DNA of 64,000 bases, taken from NCBI GenBank assembly GCA_035318505.1, contig DATHEQ010000374.1, positions 4,421-68,420 on the forward strand, in the 5' to 3' direction. The translations under genes were made by a program, and so were the position numbers. Source of the DNA: DASWDH01 sp035318505 (GTDB lineage Bacteria; Myxococcota_A; Polyangia; Polyangiales; Polyangiaceae). The notes under the pieces are model-generated. The model made no database searches and was not told the origin of the DNA. It worked only from the letters and a program-made list of their open reading frames with translations. Positions 19,694 through 29,141 of the stretch are shown here, one piece after another (the first letter of the stretch is position 1; every line of letters starts with the position of its first letter).

Positions 19694-19700
19694 GGCGCAG

Positions 19701-19710
19701 CCCCTAGGGG
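19701..19710. terminator. Short palindrome between convergent hcp and transglycosylase genes
   Basis: CCCCTAGGGG, a perfect 10-bp palindrome, sits between the two convergent stop codons (and overlaps the transglycosylase stop). There is no U-rich tail, so a terminator role is only suggested by position. Confidence 0.3.
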
Positions 19711-22172
19711 GTGGGGGACGAGCGTGCGGCGGCTGCTCCGAGCCTCCTCCTGCACTCGTCCTTCATCTCCGGCGTAAAGCGCTGCTTGCCCCAGTCGAAC
19801 GTATCGGGCACGCACTGATCCTCGTACGCTCCCTGCGCGCGCAGGTCGTCGAGCGCGTCGCGCGCCTGCCACACCGTGTCGTGCGGCACTTGAACGATGA
19901 AGCGCTGCCCGGGGATGGTGGGAATCACGTCGGCCTTGAGGTCGAGGTTGATCGCTCGAATTTGGTTGACGCTCGTGGCCGCCGCCCGCGCGATCAGCCC
20001 GAGCCGGGTGCCGGGGGGCGCATCGAGATCGCCCGTGACTTCGGGGGCGCGCATCTGCGTTCCGGCGAACTTGAGCTTCTGGAGGTTCTCCAGAATGAGG
20101 GCGAACGCCTCGATGATGGGCACGTAGTTGGACGTCTCGCTCGGCAAGAGATCGGCGTCGAGCAGGTCCCAGAATCCCACGTCACCGCCGGCGTGGTGCA
20201 TGCGCGCGTGAAGGCCGTAAGGCCCCATGTTGTACGCCGCAAAAGCGAGGTCCCACGAACCGAACTTGGCATAGAGATCGGCCAAAAAATGAATGGCCGC
20301 CTCGGTCGATTTGACGGGGCTGTGGCGCTCGTCGAGCACGTCCTCCGTGATGTGCAAGTGATACGCCCTGCCCGACTCGGGCATGAACTGCCAGAGCCCC
20401 TCGGCGCCGACCGGTGAACGGATGGTCGGGTTGCACGCGCTCTCCGCGAACACGACGGCGAGAATGCTGGGCGGAAGATCGTAGCGAATGAGCGTCGCTT
20501 GAATGTGATCGCGGTAGGCGCCGCAGCGAAAAAGCATCTGCTGGAATTGCTCGCGTCCGGTCTGCGTGTCGGTATACCGCTCGAAGATGCGCTGCACGCG
20601 GACGTCATCGGCGACGGGGATGGACGGCATGCGTAGCCCGGCGAGCCAGCGCGATCGCACGGTGTTGCCCTGCGCTGGAGGTTTTCGGGGCGCGATCTTG
20701 CCGCGGCCAACGCCGGTCTCCTCGCCGGCGCGGTAAAGAATGGCGCAGGCCGCTGCGCTGCCCTCGCACTTTCCCGTCTCGAGCAGCTTGGCTTGCAGCG
20801 CGGCTTGATGGTCGACCCACGCTTTTAACTCCGGCGACTCTTTGGTGCCGCGGCCATGCGCTTTCTGCCGAATGTCTTCCAAGGCTTCGTCGGTCGAGGT
20901 GCGCGCTTTGGGCGCGGGCGAGCCGGGGGCCGTCGCGCCGCTCGAGGCAATGAGCGCCGAACTCGCACTGCTCGCGCCCGACGCGACGGCGCGCGGTGTT
21001 CTGTCGGCCGACGAACGAAAGCGATTCCAGGAAAGAACGACGACGAGCGTGACCACACCGGCGACCAACGCCGCGAGCACCCCGAGCCACCACGGGAATG
21101 ACGACCCCGGGACGTCCCGCCGTCGCAAACCTTTGACGGCGTTGCTGTCGCGCCGGCCTCGAGCGGACGAGTCGTGCTTCGGGCTCATCCGCCCGAACAG
21201 GTTGGCCATCTCGCCGTCCGGCGCCGAAGGACGCGCTTCGCCGGCGTTCGGCAGGGGGGGCAAACTGTTGGAGAGAAACCGCGGGTGCGGCGCGTCGGGC
21301 GATCTCGGCGCGCTCGACGCTCCTGGGCGCGACCACCCCGGCGGCGTGGGCGCGTGCGGTGCGCCGGAGCCCAATGCCGGCAGTGCGGCGGGCGGCGCTG
21401 GTGGAGGATTCGAAAACCCACGGAGCCCGAGGATGGGCGATTGTGCGGCCGCGGGCGGCGGAGCTGACGGTCCGCGCGGCGGTTCCCGGGGGGGCGGCTC
21501 CGGCGCCGCTGGATGTCCGAACGCACGGAGCCGAAACATGGTGCGCACCGCCAGATTGGGTCGAGCGCGATCGGTGGGCGCCGGCGGTTCCGGCGAGGCA
21601 AACCGGTCGATCGGCGGTGCTGCGTCGGGTGCCCGGACCCCGGGCGGCGGCGGCAGAGGACTCACGATGCGCGGCGGTTCAGGCGCGGCCGACCCTTCCG
21701 CGCGGCTGCCCGCGAAACCGCGACGCATCGCCGGATGTACCGTGAGCATCGGAGGCGGCGCCAGCGACGAGGGAGCCGCTCCCTCCGAGGCGGCCGGGCC
21801 CGGTCCCTCGAGTGCGCGATCCACGAGCGCGCGATCGGCGGGGGGTAGCTCCTCTTTAGCCTGCCAGGCAAGCTCGGAAAGGTCTTTCAGAGCGCCGCTC
21901 AAGGGCCCAACATCGAGCCCGCCGCCGCCGGCTTCGAGCGCGGCCATGCAACGGGAAAGATGGTGGGCCACGCCGCCAAAACCGACCGCGCGGGACCGCG
22001 CCTCGAGGTCGCCCGTCCAATGCCGGACCTGGGCCAGGTCGTCTTTCGAGCCGCCCCGCGAGCTCCGCCGGACCTCCCAGTGCGCCAGGTAGCGCCCCAG
22101 CTCGGCAACGAGCTTCGCGCGCTCGTGCCCAGGCGGGAACCAGCCCCCCCCAACGCCGACTGGGTCGCTCAC
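19704..22172 (-). CDS. Membrane-anchored lytic transglycosylase in the T6SS locus
   Basis: The 822-residue protein has three parts. Residues 1-120 are an alpha-helical cytosolic domain that I do not recognise, followed by a Pro/Ala/Gly-rich linker (about 125-350). A single membrane helix follows (WLGVLAALVAGVVTLVVVLS, about 358-378). The C-terminal half is a periplasmic SLT-type lytic transglycosylase: FAESACNPTIRSPVGAEGLW gives the catalytic Glu near residue 577, with the AAYNMGP and WQFMPES motifs and a LysM-like tail. Such enzymes cleave the peptidoglycan glycan strand. Placement between the two Tss operons suggests it opens the wall for the TssJLM complex. The GTG start at 22172 fits the divergent arrangement with tssA. 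Confidence 0.85.
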   Translation of the reverse strand: MSDPVGVGGGWFPPGHERAKLVAELGRYLAHWEVRRSSRGGSKDDLAQVRHWTGDLEARSRAVGFGGVAHHLSRCMAALEAGGGGLDVGPLSGALKDLSELAWQAKEELPPADRALVDRALEGPGPAASEGAAPSSLAPPPMLTVHPAMRRGFAGSRAEGSAAPEPPRIVSPLPPPPGVRAPDAAPPIDRFASPEPPAPTDRARPNLAVRTMFRLRAFGHPAAPEPPPREPPRGPSAPPPAAAQSPILGLRGFSNPPPAPPAALPALGSGAPHAPTPPGWSRPGASSAPRSPDAPHPRFLSNSLPPLPNAGEARPSAPDGEMANLFGRMSPKHDSSARGRRDSNAVKGLRRRDVPGSSFPWWLGVLAALVAGVVTLVVVLSWNRFRSSADRTPRAVASGASSASSALIASSGATAPGSPAPKARTSTDEALEDIRQKAHGRGTKESPELKAWVDHQAALQAKLLETGKCEGSAAACAILYRAGEETGVGRGKIAPRKPPAQGNTVRSRWLAGLRMPSIPVADDVRVQRIFERYTDTQTGREQFQQMLFRCGAYRDHIQATLIRYDLPPSILAVVFAESACNPTIRSPVGAEGLWQFMPESGRAYHLHITEDVLDERHSPVKSTEAAIHFLADLYAKFGSWDLAFAAYNMGPYGLHARMHHAGGDVGFWDLLDADLLPSETSNYVPIIEAFALILENLQKLKFAGTQMRAPEVTGDLDAPPGTRLGLIARAAATSVNQIRAINLDLKADVIPTIPGQRFIVQVPHDTVWQARDALDDLRAQGAYEDQCVPDTFDWGKQRFTPEMKDECRRRLGAAAARSSPTP

Positions 22173-22218
22173 GACTGTGAATTAGCACGAACACGGCGAG
22201 TGCCCGCAGAAAGGGCCC

Positions 22219-22300
22219 CAAAACGGGGCAAAACGGGGTGAAAAGGACCTTCAGTTAACAACGGGGATTGACAGTTGACAAAGGGGCCGCTTTCTAATCT
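22219..22300. promoter_or_regulatory. tssA: Candidate control region of the tssA operon: direct repeats and a sigma70-like element
   Basis: Two tandem CAAAACGGGG copies (22219-22228, 22229-22238) are followed by CAGTTAACAA (22252-22261) and CAGTTGACAA (22272-22281), spaced 20 bp apart, about two helical turns. Two TTGACA elements (22268 and 22275) and a TAATCT (22295-22300) resemble promoter boxes, but the spacing (21 or 14) is not ideal. Position before tssA and beside the divergent transglycosylase gene supports a regulatory role. Confidence 0.42.
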
Positions 22301-22434
22301 ATGGTCGAGGTTCCGGACACCGAAGAAACCTGAGTGCCACCCGTGAGCCGACTGGCGCTGACCCTTGTGCGCTCGCTCCGGGCGCTCCGGGATAGAAGCC
22401 TGGCCCACGGGGGGCGGCCTTGGAAGCGACACCC

Positions 22435-23466
22435 ATGCCGTTGATCGACACGGAGAACCTCCTCCAGCCCATCGCCGGCGATGAGCCAACCGGCACGAAT
22501 CTAGAGTACGACCCCGCTTTCGCAGCGCTCGAGCGCATCGCCCAGGGCAAGCCCGAGCAACAGATGGGCGAAACCATCGTCCCCGGTGAGCCGCCCGACT
22601 GGAAAGCAGTTCACGACCAGGCCGCGACGCTGCTCGGACGCAGCAAGGATCTTCGCATCGTCAGCCACTTGGTGCGGGCCCTTTTGCACCGGAGCGGGTT
22701 CATCGGGCTCTCGGAAGGTCTCTCCGTCATGTGCGGGCTGCTCGAGCGCTATTGGGCGCCTCTGCATCCGCGACTCGATCCCGACGACCAGCACGATCCC
22801 ACCATCCGCATCAGTGCGCTGGCGCTCCTTTCCGACCCGTCGCTCTTGATCGCGCTGCGCTCGGCGCCGCTCATCGCGTCGCGCACGTTCGGTGCCATCA
22901 GCCTGCGCGACATCGCGGTGGCCTCGGGCGAAATCGCAGCGGCCGCCGAAGCGCCGAAGATGGAGACGACCACCATCGAAGCGGCTTTCCAAGACGTCAC
23001 CGACGAGGCGCTCGAGGCGACTGCGACGGCCATCACCCGCGCCTTCGAGCACCTTCGCCGCATCGAGGCGGTCTTCACCGGCTCGGCGGGTGTGGCAGGG
23101 CCCGACGTGACGGGCCTCACCCAGATTTTGAATCAAGCGAACCGCGCGGTGGGTCCCCGTCTCGAGCGGCGCAAAGCGGCGGCGGCGGCCATGGCGGCCG
23201 GCGCCGCGGGCGAAACCACCGTGCACGCCAACGGAACGGGGGCACGCATGGCGGTGAGTGGCGAGATCACCTCGCGCGAGGACGTTGTACGGGCCCTCGA
23301 CAAGATCTGCGACTACTATGCCCGCCATGAACCATCGAGCCCGCTGCCCCTTCTTTTGCAAAGGTGCAAGCGTCTCGCGACCATGAGCTTCATCGAGATC
23401 GTGCGCGAAATGGTCCCCGACGGCTTGTCGCAGATCGAGATCATCGCCGGCAAGCGCGAGGGGTGA
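22435..23466 (+). CDS. tssA: T6SS baseplate/cap protein TssA
   Basis: The 343-residue protein starts with the ImpA-type N-terminal domain (LLQPIAGDEPTGTNLEYDPAF, then PDWKAVHDQAATLLGRSKDLR near residue 55 and ERYWAPLHPRLDPDD near residue 100). It ends with a helical domain containing ALDKICDYYARHEPSSPLPLLLQR and MSFIEIVREMVPD, the classic TssA C-terminus. TssA coordinates tube and sheath assembly at the baseplate or distal end. The ATG at 22435 with GGAAG eight bases upstream is preferred to the TTG at 22420. It opens the plus-strand Tss operon, ahead of tssB by 61 bases. Confidence 0.93.
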   Translation: MPLIDTENLLQPIAGDEPTGTNLEYDPAFAALERIAQGKPEQQMGETIVPGEPPDWKAVHDQAATLLGRSKDLRIVSHLVRALLHRSGFIGLSEGLSVMCGLLERYWAPLHPRLDPDDQHDPTIRISALALLSDPSLLIALRSAPLIASRTFGAISLRDIAVASGEIAAAAEAPKMETTTIEAAFQDVTDEALEATATAITRAFEHLRRIEAVFTGSAGVAGPDVTGLTQILNQANRAVGPRLERRKAAAAAMAAGAAGETTVHANGTGARMAVSGEITSREDVVRALDKICDYYARHEPSSPLPLLLQRCKRLATMSFIEIVREMVPDGLSQIEIIAGKREG

Positions 23467-23527
23467 CGAAGGTGCAACCGATCCAGGGGTTTTGCGTTTG
23501 CAGCGTAACTAAGGAGGCAGTCAGCCA

Positions 23528-24028
23528 ATGAGCCAAAAGTTCATCGCCCGCAACCGGGCACCGCGCGTCCAGATCGAGTACGACGTCGAGCTCTACGGCG
23601 CGGAAAAGAAAGTCCAACTGCCGTTCGTGATGGGCGTGATGTCGGACTTGTCCGGCAATCCCGCCAAACCGCTTCCGGCCGTGGCCGAACGAAAATTCGT
23701 CGAGATCTCCGTCGACAATTTCGACGACCGGTTGAAGGCCATGGAGCCGCGGGTCGCCATCGAGGTCCCCAACAAGCTCACCGGCGACGGCAATCTCAAA
23801 GTCGACATGACGTTCGAGACACTGGCCGACTTCGGGCCCGGCGCGGTCGCCAAGAAGGTGCCGGCGCTGCAGAAGCTGCTCGAAGCGCGCACCCAACTCG
23901 CCAACCTCATCACGTACATGGACGGCAAGACGGGCGCCGAGGAGCTCATCGCCAAGGTCCTGAACGACAAGGGGCTGATGTCGTCGCTTGCTTCCGCCCC
24001 CAACCCCGACGCCAAGAAGAGCGAGTGA
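23528..24028 (+). CDS. tssB: T6SS sheath small subunit TssB (VipA)
   Basis: The 166-residue protein has the expected TssB sequence: SQKFIARNRAPRVQIEYDVE at the N-terminus, PFVMGVMSDLSGNP near residue 36 and RLKAMEPRVAIEVPNKL near residue 70. With TssC it builds the contractile sheath around Hcp. A strong ribosome site (AAGGAGG) precedes the ATG. It is followed at five bases by tssC, the universal order. Length is normal. Confidence 0.97.
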   Translation: MSQKFIARNRAPRVQIEYDVELYGAEKKVQLPFVMGVMSDLSGNPAKPLPAVAERKFVEISVDNFDDRLKAMEPRVAIEVPNKLTGDGNLKVDMTFETLADFGPGAVAKKVPALQKLLEARTQLANLITYMDGKTGAEELIAKVLNDKGLMSSLASAPNPDAKKSE

Positions 24029-24032
24029 CGCC

Positions 24033-25529
24033 ATGAGCAAGGAAAAAGAAGCGCAGAAGTCCGGCGGCGAAACGACGACCGTCGAGGCCGGCGAGTTCAC
24101 GTCGCTGCTCAAGAAGAACTTCAAGCCCCAATCCGATCGCGCGCGCGAGGAGGTCGAGGCAGCGGTGCTGACGCTGGCGCAGCAAGCCCTCTCCACCACC
24201 GTCAAGGTTTCGTCCGATGCCGTCGCTTCGATCGAAGCCATCATCGCCGAAATCGACAAGAAGCTCTCCGATCAAGTAAACGAAATCCTCCACCACCAGG
24301 AATTCCAGCAGCTGGAAGGGTCGTGGCGCGGCCTGCACTACCTCGTCAACAACACCGAGACCGACTCGATGTTGAAGATCCGCGTCATGAACATCGGCAA
24401 AAAGGATCTGCACAAGACCCTGAAGAAGTTCAAAGGTGCGGCTTGGGACCAGAGCCCCGTCTTCAAGAAACTCTACGAAGAGGAGTACGGTCAGCTCGGC
24501 GGCGAGCCCTACGGGTGTCTCGTCGGCGATTTTTACGTGGACCACAGCCCCATGGACGTCGAGCTGGTCGGGGAAATGGCGAAAATCGCTTCTGCCATTC
24601 ACGCGCCCTTTCTCACCTCCGCGGCGCCGTCGCTCTTCCAAATGGAGAGCTGGCAAGAGCTCTCCAACCCGCGCGACGTCGGCAAGATCTTCCAGACGCC
24701 GGAGTACGCCGGGTGGCGCTCGCTGCGCGAGTCGGACGAGGCGCGCTATGTGGGCGTCGCGCTCCCCCGTTTTCTCGCGCGCCGGCCCTATGGCGCCAAG
24801 TCCGACCCCGTCGAGGAATTCGACTTCGAGGAGCAGACGGGCGGCTCCGACGCCGGAAAATACACGTGGGCCAACGCGGCGTACGGCATGGCCGTCAACG
24901 TCAACCGTTCCTTCAAGCTCTACGGATGGTGCTCACGCATTCGCGGTATCGAATCGGGCGGCGCCATCGAGGGGCTCCCGACGCACACCTTCCCGACCGA
25001 CGACGGCGGGGTGGACATGACGTGCCCGACCGACATCGGCATCAGCGATCGGCGCGAGGCGGAGCTGGCCAAGGCCGGCTTCATGCCGCTCATTCACAAG
25101 AAAAACTCGGATTTCGCCGCGTTCATCGGGGCGCAATCGCTGCACAAGCCGGGAACCTACGACGACCCCGACGCGACCGCGAACGCCAACCTGGCGGCAC
25201 GCCTGCCGTACCTTTTTGCGACCTGCCGTTTCGCGCACTATCTGAAATGTATCGTGCGCGACAAGATCGGCTCGTTCCGCGAGCGCGACGACATGCAGGC
25301 CTGGCTACAGTCGTGGATCACGCAGTACGTCGACGGCGATCCCGCTCATTCGAGCGAAGAGACCAAGGCGCGAAAACCGCTGGCCGCGGCCGAGGTGCAG
25401 CTCGAGCCCGTGGAAGGTAACCCGGGGTACTACAATTCGAAGTTCTTCCTGCGCCCGCATTACCAGCTGGAAGGGCTCACCGTTTCGTTGCGGCTCGTCT
25501 CCAAGGTGCCGTCGGCCAAGGCGGGATGA
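24033..25529 (+). CDS. tssC: T6SS sheath large subunit TssC (VipB)
   Basis: The 498-residue protein shows the TssC hallmarks: LEGSWRGLHYLVNNTETD near residue 95, FGALVGDFY-type GCLVGDFYVDHSP near residue 165, and a C-terminal NPGYYNSKFFLRPHYQLEGL. It is the major component of the contractile sheath, and its contraction drives the needle. The ATG at 24033 lies five bases after the tssB stop; an in-frame upstream ATG inside tssB is rejected. Length and order agree with canonical sheaths, so the system should be contractile. Confidence 0.97.
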   Translation: MSKEKEAQKSGGETTTVEAGEFTSLLKKNFKPQSDRAREEVEAAVLTLAQQALSTTVKVSSDAVASIEAIIAEIDKKLSDQVNEILHHQEFQQLEGSWRGLHYLVNNTETDSMLKIRVMNIGKKDLHKTLKKFKGAAWDQSPVFKKLYEEEYGQLGGEPYGCLVGDFYVDHSPMDVELVGEMAKIASAIHAPFLTSAAPSLFQMESWQELSNPRDVGKIFQTPEYAGWRSLRESDEARYVGVALPRFLARRPYGAKSDPVEEFDFEEQTGGSDAGKYTWANAAYGMAVNVNRSFKLYGWCSRIRGIESGGAIEGLPTHTFPTDDGGVDMTCPTDIGISDRREAELAKAGFMPLIHKKNSDFAAFIGAQSLHKPGTYDDPDATANANLAARLPYLFATCRFAHYLKCIVRDKIGSFRERDDMQAWLQSWITQYVDGDPAHSSEETKARKPLAAAEVQLEPVEGNPGYYNSKFFLRPHYQLEGLTVSLRLVSKVPSAKAG

Positions 25530-25593
25530 CGCGCAGAGGTCCCGCGCGATACGAGGTTCGCGCGGGACCGGCCGGCGTCAGCTGAAAAAAACC

Positions 25594-26109
25594 ATGGCCG
25601 AGCTGACGCCCAAAGAGAAACTGCAGCCCTCGCTGCTCGACCGGCTGACCGACGACGAGCCCGAGAAACGGCAGGAGTCGCGCGACAAGCGCGTGCTCTC
25701 CCCTTCCCGCCTGCGCGAGAGCGTGCGGCGCGATCTCAGCTGGCTCTTCAACACCGTCAATTTGGCCGCGACGCAAGACCTCCAAGACTACCCGGAGGTG
25801 GAGCGCTCGACCTTGAACTTCGGGTTGCCCGATCTCGCGGGACGCACGGCTTCCAGCATCGATAAGCTCACGCTCGAGCGGCTCTTGCGGCGCGCGGTGT
25901 GGGACTTCGAGCCGCGTCTCACGCGACAAGCGGTCAGCGTCAAGCTCATCGTCGACAACGAGCGCATGAGCCACAACGCCATGTGTTTCACCATCGAGGC
26001 CGAGCTGTGGGCCCAACCGCTTCCGCTGCGGCTCTTTTTGCGTACCGAGCTCGATCTCGAAACCGGTGAGGTGAGCGTCGCCGAAGTGACGACGGGGGAC
26101 GAACCCTGA
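25594..26109 (+). CDS. tssE: T6SS baseplate protein TssE (gp25-like)
   Basis: The 171-residue protein has the gp25-like baseplate domain: PSLLDRLTDDEPEKR near residue 11, LRESVRRDLSWLFNT near residue 47 and STLNFGLPDLAG near residue 80. TssE forms the baseplate wedge with TssF and TssG and triggers sheath polymerisation. The gene begins 64 bases after tssC, and its stop overlaps the tssF ATG (TGATG), so tssE and tssF are translationally coupled. Confidence 0.94.
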   Translation: MAELTPKEKLQPSLLDRLTDDEPEKRQESRDKRVLSPSRLRESVRRDLSWLFNTVNLAATQDLQDYPEVERSTLNFGLPDLAGRTASSIDKLTLERLLRRAVWDFEPRLTRQAVSVKLIVDNERMSHNAMCFTIEAELWAQPLPLRLFLRTELDLETGEVSVAEVTTGDEP

Positions 26110-27980
26110 TGGATCAACGTCTGCTCGACTATTATAACCGCGAGCTTTCGTATCTACGCGAGCTGGGGGGCGAATTCGCGCGCCAGTTTCCGAAGATCGC
26201 CGGGCGCCTCGGGCTCGATGCGTTCGAATGCGCCGACCCCTACGTGGAGCGGCTTCTCGAGGGTTTCGCCTTCCTCGCCGCGCGGGTGAAGATCAAAATC
26301 GACGCCGAGTTTCCGCGTTTCACCAGCCACATGCTGGAGATGGTCTACCCGCACTACCTCGCGCCGACGCCATCGATGGCCGTCGTGCAGATGCAGCCGA
26401 ACCACCGGCAAGGAGTGCTCACCGATGGCTTCGTCGTGCCGGCCGGCACCGTGCTGCGCGGCAACCTCGGCAAAGGCGAGCCGACCGCGTGCGAATACCG
26501 CACCGGTCATGCGCTCGAGCTCTGGCCCATCGAGGTGGCGAGCGTCACCCACTCGACCTACCTCGGCGACATCGGTGAGATCCGGCTCGCCACCAAACGC
26601 CCCCTCAAGGCCGCGCTGCGCATCCGCCTGCGTACGGTGGGCGAGCTCAATTTTCAGCAGCTCTCGCTGGAAAACCTGCCGCTCTTCGTGCGCGGCCAGG
26701 ATCAGGTGGCGCTGCGTCTCTACGAGCTGCTCCTCAGCGCCTCGGCGGCGCTCGTCGTTCGTCCACCGCAAGCAGCTTGGTCGCAAACGATCGACGACCA
26801 TCCCGTCGTTCCGCTCGGTTTTTCCGACGACGAGGCGCTCTTACCCTACGGTCCGCGCTCATTTCAAGGTTATCGGCTTCTGCACGAATATTTCGCGCTG
26901 CCGAGCCGCTACCAGTTCGTCGAACTGCGCGGTCTCGGGCCTGCCATCAAGCGCTGCGCGGGACAAGAGCTCGACGTCATCGTGCTGCTCGATCGACACG
27001 ATCCCGTGGTGGAGGGCGCCGTCAGCGCCGCGCACCTCGCGCCTTTTTGTACGCCTGCCATCAACCTCTTTCCGCGCCGCGCCGATCGCATCCATCTGAG
27101 CGATCGGGTGAACGAGTACCACGTCGTCGCCGACCGCACGCGTCCCATGGACCTCGAAGTCCACACCGTGACCGAGGTCATCGGATATGGCACGAGCGCC
27201 GATATCCGGCGCGAGTTCTTGCCGTTCTACGCGTGCAACGAGCGCACGACGTTCGCCGACGAGCCAGCGTTCTACACCGTGCGGCGCGAACCGCGCGTGG
27301 CATCGACGCGCCAGCGTCGCGACGGCTCGCGTTCGACCTACGGAGGGAGCGAGCTTTTCTTGGCGCTCGTCGACGGACGCGAAGGGCCGTACCACCCCGA
27401 CCTCCGGCAACTCTCGGTCAACACGCTCTGCACCAACCGCGATCTTCCCCTCGAAATCACGCTCGGCGAGGGACGCACGGATTTTCACCTCGAGACGGGC
27501 GCGCCGGTCGAATCGGTGCGGTGCGTGGCAGGACCATCCGCGCCACACCCCTCGCACGCGTGGGGGGACGCGGCGTGGCGCCTCATCGGTCATCTGTCGC
27601 TCAACTATCTCTCGTTGGCCGATTCGGCCGACGGGCAAGGCGCCGCGGCATTGCGCGAGCTGCTCCATCTCTATGGCGACATGGCAGACCCCGGGATACG
27701 GCGCCAGATCGACGGCGTGCGATCCGTCAAGAGCGCGCCCATCGTGCGGCGCGTGCCCACCGACGGACCGGCGTGCTTCGGACGCGGCCTGGAAGTAACC
27801 GTCTCCTGCGACGAGTCGGCGTTCGAAGGGACAAGCGTATTTCTCCTCGGCTCGGTGCTCGAGCGCTTCTTCGCCAAGTACGTGTCCATCAATTCCTTCA
27901 CCGAGACCGTCCTGCGCACGACCCAGCGCGGCGAAATCATGCGCTGGCCGGCCGAGCCCGGACGACGCCCGATCCTATGA
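26109..27980 (+). CDS. tssF: T6SS baseplate protein TssF
   Basis: The 623-residue protein starts MDQRLLDYYNRELSYLRELG, the family-typical N-terminus, followed by FAGRFPKIA-like EFARQFPKIAGRLGL and DPYVERLLEGFAFLAARV. TssF is the central baseplate wedge subunit with TssG and TssE. The C-terminal part contains VNTLCTNRDLP, a conserved TssF element, near residue 440. Length matches homologues (about 600). It overlaps tssE by one base and is followed after 13 bases by tssG. Confidence 0.95.
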   Translation: MDQRLLDYYNRELSYLRELGGEFARQFPKIAGRLGLDAFECADPYVERLLEGFAFLAARVKIKIDAEFPRFTSHMLEMVYPHYLAPTPSMAVVQMQPNHRQGVLTDGFVVPAGTVLRGNLGKGEPTACEYRTGHALELWPIEVASVTHSTYLGDIGEIRLATKRPLKAALRIRLRTVGELNFQQLSLENLPLFVRGQDQVALRLYELLLSASAALVVRPPQAAWSQTIDDHPVVPLGFSDDEALLPYGPRSFQGYRLLHEYFALPSRYQFVELRGLGPAIKRCAGQELDVIVLLDRHDPVVEGAVSAAHLAPFCTPAINLFPRRADRIHLSDRVNEYHVVADRTRPMDLEVHTVTEVIGYGTSADIRREFLPFYACNERTTFADEPAFYTVRREPRVASTRQRRDGSRSTYGGSELFLALVDGREGPYHPDLRQLSVNTLCTNRDLPLEITLGEGRTDFHLETGAPVESVRCVAGPSAPHPSHAWGDAAWRLIGHLSLNYLSLADSADGQGAAALRELLHLYGDMADPGIRRQIDGVRSVKSAPIVRRVPTDGPACFGRGLEVTVSCDESAFEGTSVFLLGSVLERFFAKYVSINSFTETVLRTTQRGEIMRWPAEPGRRPIL

Positions 27981-27993
27981 GCGCCGCGCGGCC

Positions 27994-29058
27994 ATGAGCG
28001 CCCGGACCGCGACCAAGGAACCTCCCTGGCTCCTCGCGCTCGAAGAGCGCCCTTTCGACGCTGATTTTCATCTCGCCCTGCGTCGCCTGGAATGCCTCTA
28101 TCCCGAGCGCCCGCGGCTCGGCGAAGGAATGCGGCCCAGCGACGAGCCGGTGCGGATCGGACAAGACCCCTCCACCGCATTCGCGCCGTCCGCCATTTCC
28201 GCGTTTCAGCGGCCGAAGGACGGCATGGCGGCGCGCCTCGCCGTCGCTTTCATGGGCATGTTCGGGCCGCGCGGCGCCTTGCCGCTGCACTTGACGGAGT
28301 ACGCGCGCGATCGGCTGCGCAACGCCGGCGACCCCACTTTCGCGCGCTTCGTCGACATCTTTCATCATCGCATGCTCGTCCTCTTTCATCGCGCCTGGGC
28401 CGCGGCGCAACCGACGGCTTGTCAAGATCGCCCCTCGAGCAACCGCTTCACCCTCTACGTGGGCGCGCTCTTCGGCCTCGGCTTGCGCGCTACGCTCGAA
28501 CGAGACCGCATCCCCGATCGCGTCAAGCTCCATTATGCATCGCGCCTCGCCGCTCCGGCGCGCAATGCCGAGGGCCTCGAAGCCATGGTGGCCGACTATT
28601 TCGGCTTGCGCGCCTGGGTCGAGCCATTCGTCGGCGAATGGATCACCCTTCCCCCCGACGGTCGCTGGAAGCTCGGGTACTCGCGTCAAGCGAGCACGCT
28701 CGGGAGCTCGACCATCCTCGGCGCCCGCATCTGGCAGTGCGAGCACAAATTTCGAATCGTGCTGGGGCCGCTCACGCGCGCGCAGTTCCACGCCATGCTT
28801 CCCGGATCGGACAGCTTGGCCACGCTAGCGTCGCTCGTGCGCTCTTACGTAGGCGACGAGCTCGATTGGGAGGCGCGGCTCGTGCTCGCCGACGGAGAGA
28901 GTCTCCAGCTCCGGCTCGGCGGCGGCACGAGACTCGGTTGGAACACGCACCTCGGCCGGCGCGGCGGCGCCAAGAACGAGGACTTGGTCGTCCATCCGCG
29001 CTCGGGGCGCACGCAACGCATGGATCGCGCCCGCACCGCCGAACCGCGCCCATGTTAA
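27994..29058 (+). CDS. tssG: T6SS baseplate protein TssG
   Basis: The 354-residue protein shows TssG features: FHLALRRLECLYPERPRLGEG near residue 26, AVAFMGMFGPRGALPLHLTEY near residue 80 (the LGLYGPxSPLP-type motif), FVDIFHHRMLVLFHRAW near residue 118 and a C-terminal GRRGGAKNED. It completes the TssEFG wedge. The ATG at 27994 is 13 bases after tssF. The last ~20 residues are basic. No anomalies. Confidence 0.94.
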   Translation: MSARTATKEPPWLLALEERPFDADFHLALRRLECLYPERPRLGEGMRPSDEPVRIGQDPSTAFAPSAISAFQRPKDGMAARLAVAFMGMFGPRGALPLHLTEYARDRLRNAGDPTFARFVDIFHHRMLVLFHRAWAAAQPTACQDRPSSNRFTLYVGALFGLGLRATLERDRIPDRVKLHYASRLAAPARNAEGLEAMVADYFGLRAWVEPFVGEWITLPPDGRWKLGYSRQASTLGSSTILGARIWQCEHKFRIVLGPLTRAQFHAMLPGSDSLATLASLVRSYVGDELDWEARLVLADGESLQLRLGGGTRLGWNTHLGRRGGAKNEDLVVHPRSGRTQRMDRARTAEPRPC

Positions 29059-29141
29059 GCGCCGGTGTTGAGTCGGCGCTTTCGTCCAGCTAGAGACAAC
29101 CCGACCAGAGAATCCGTAAGAGAAAGACCAAGGAGCGAGCC

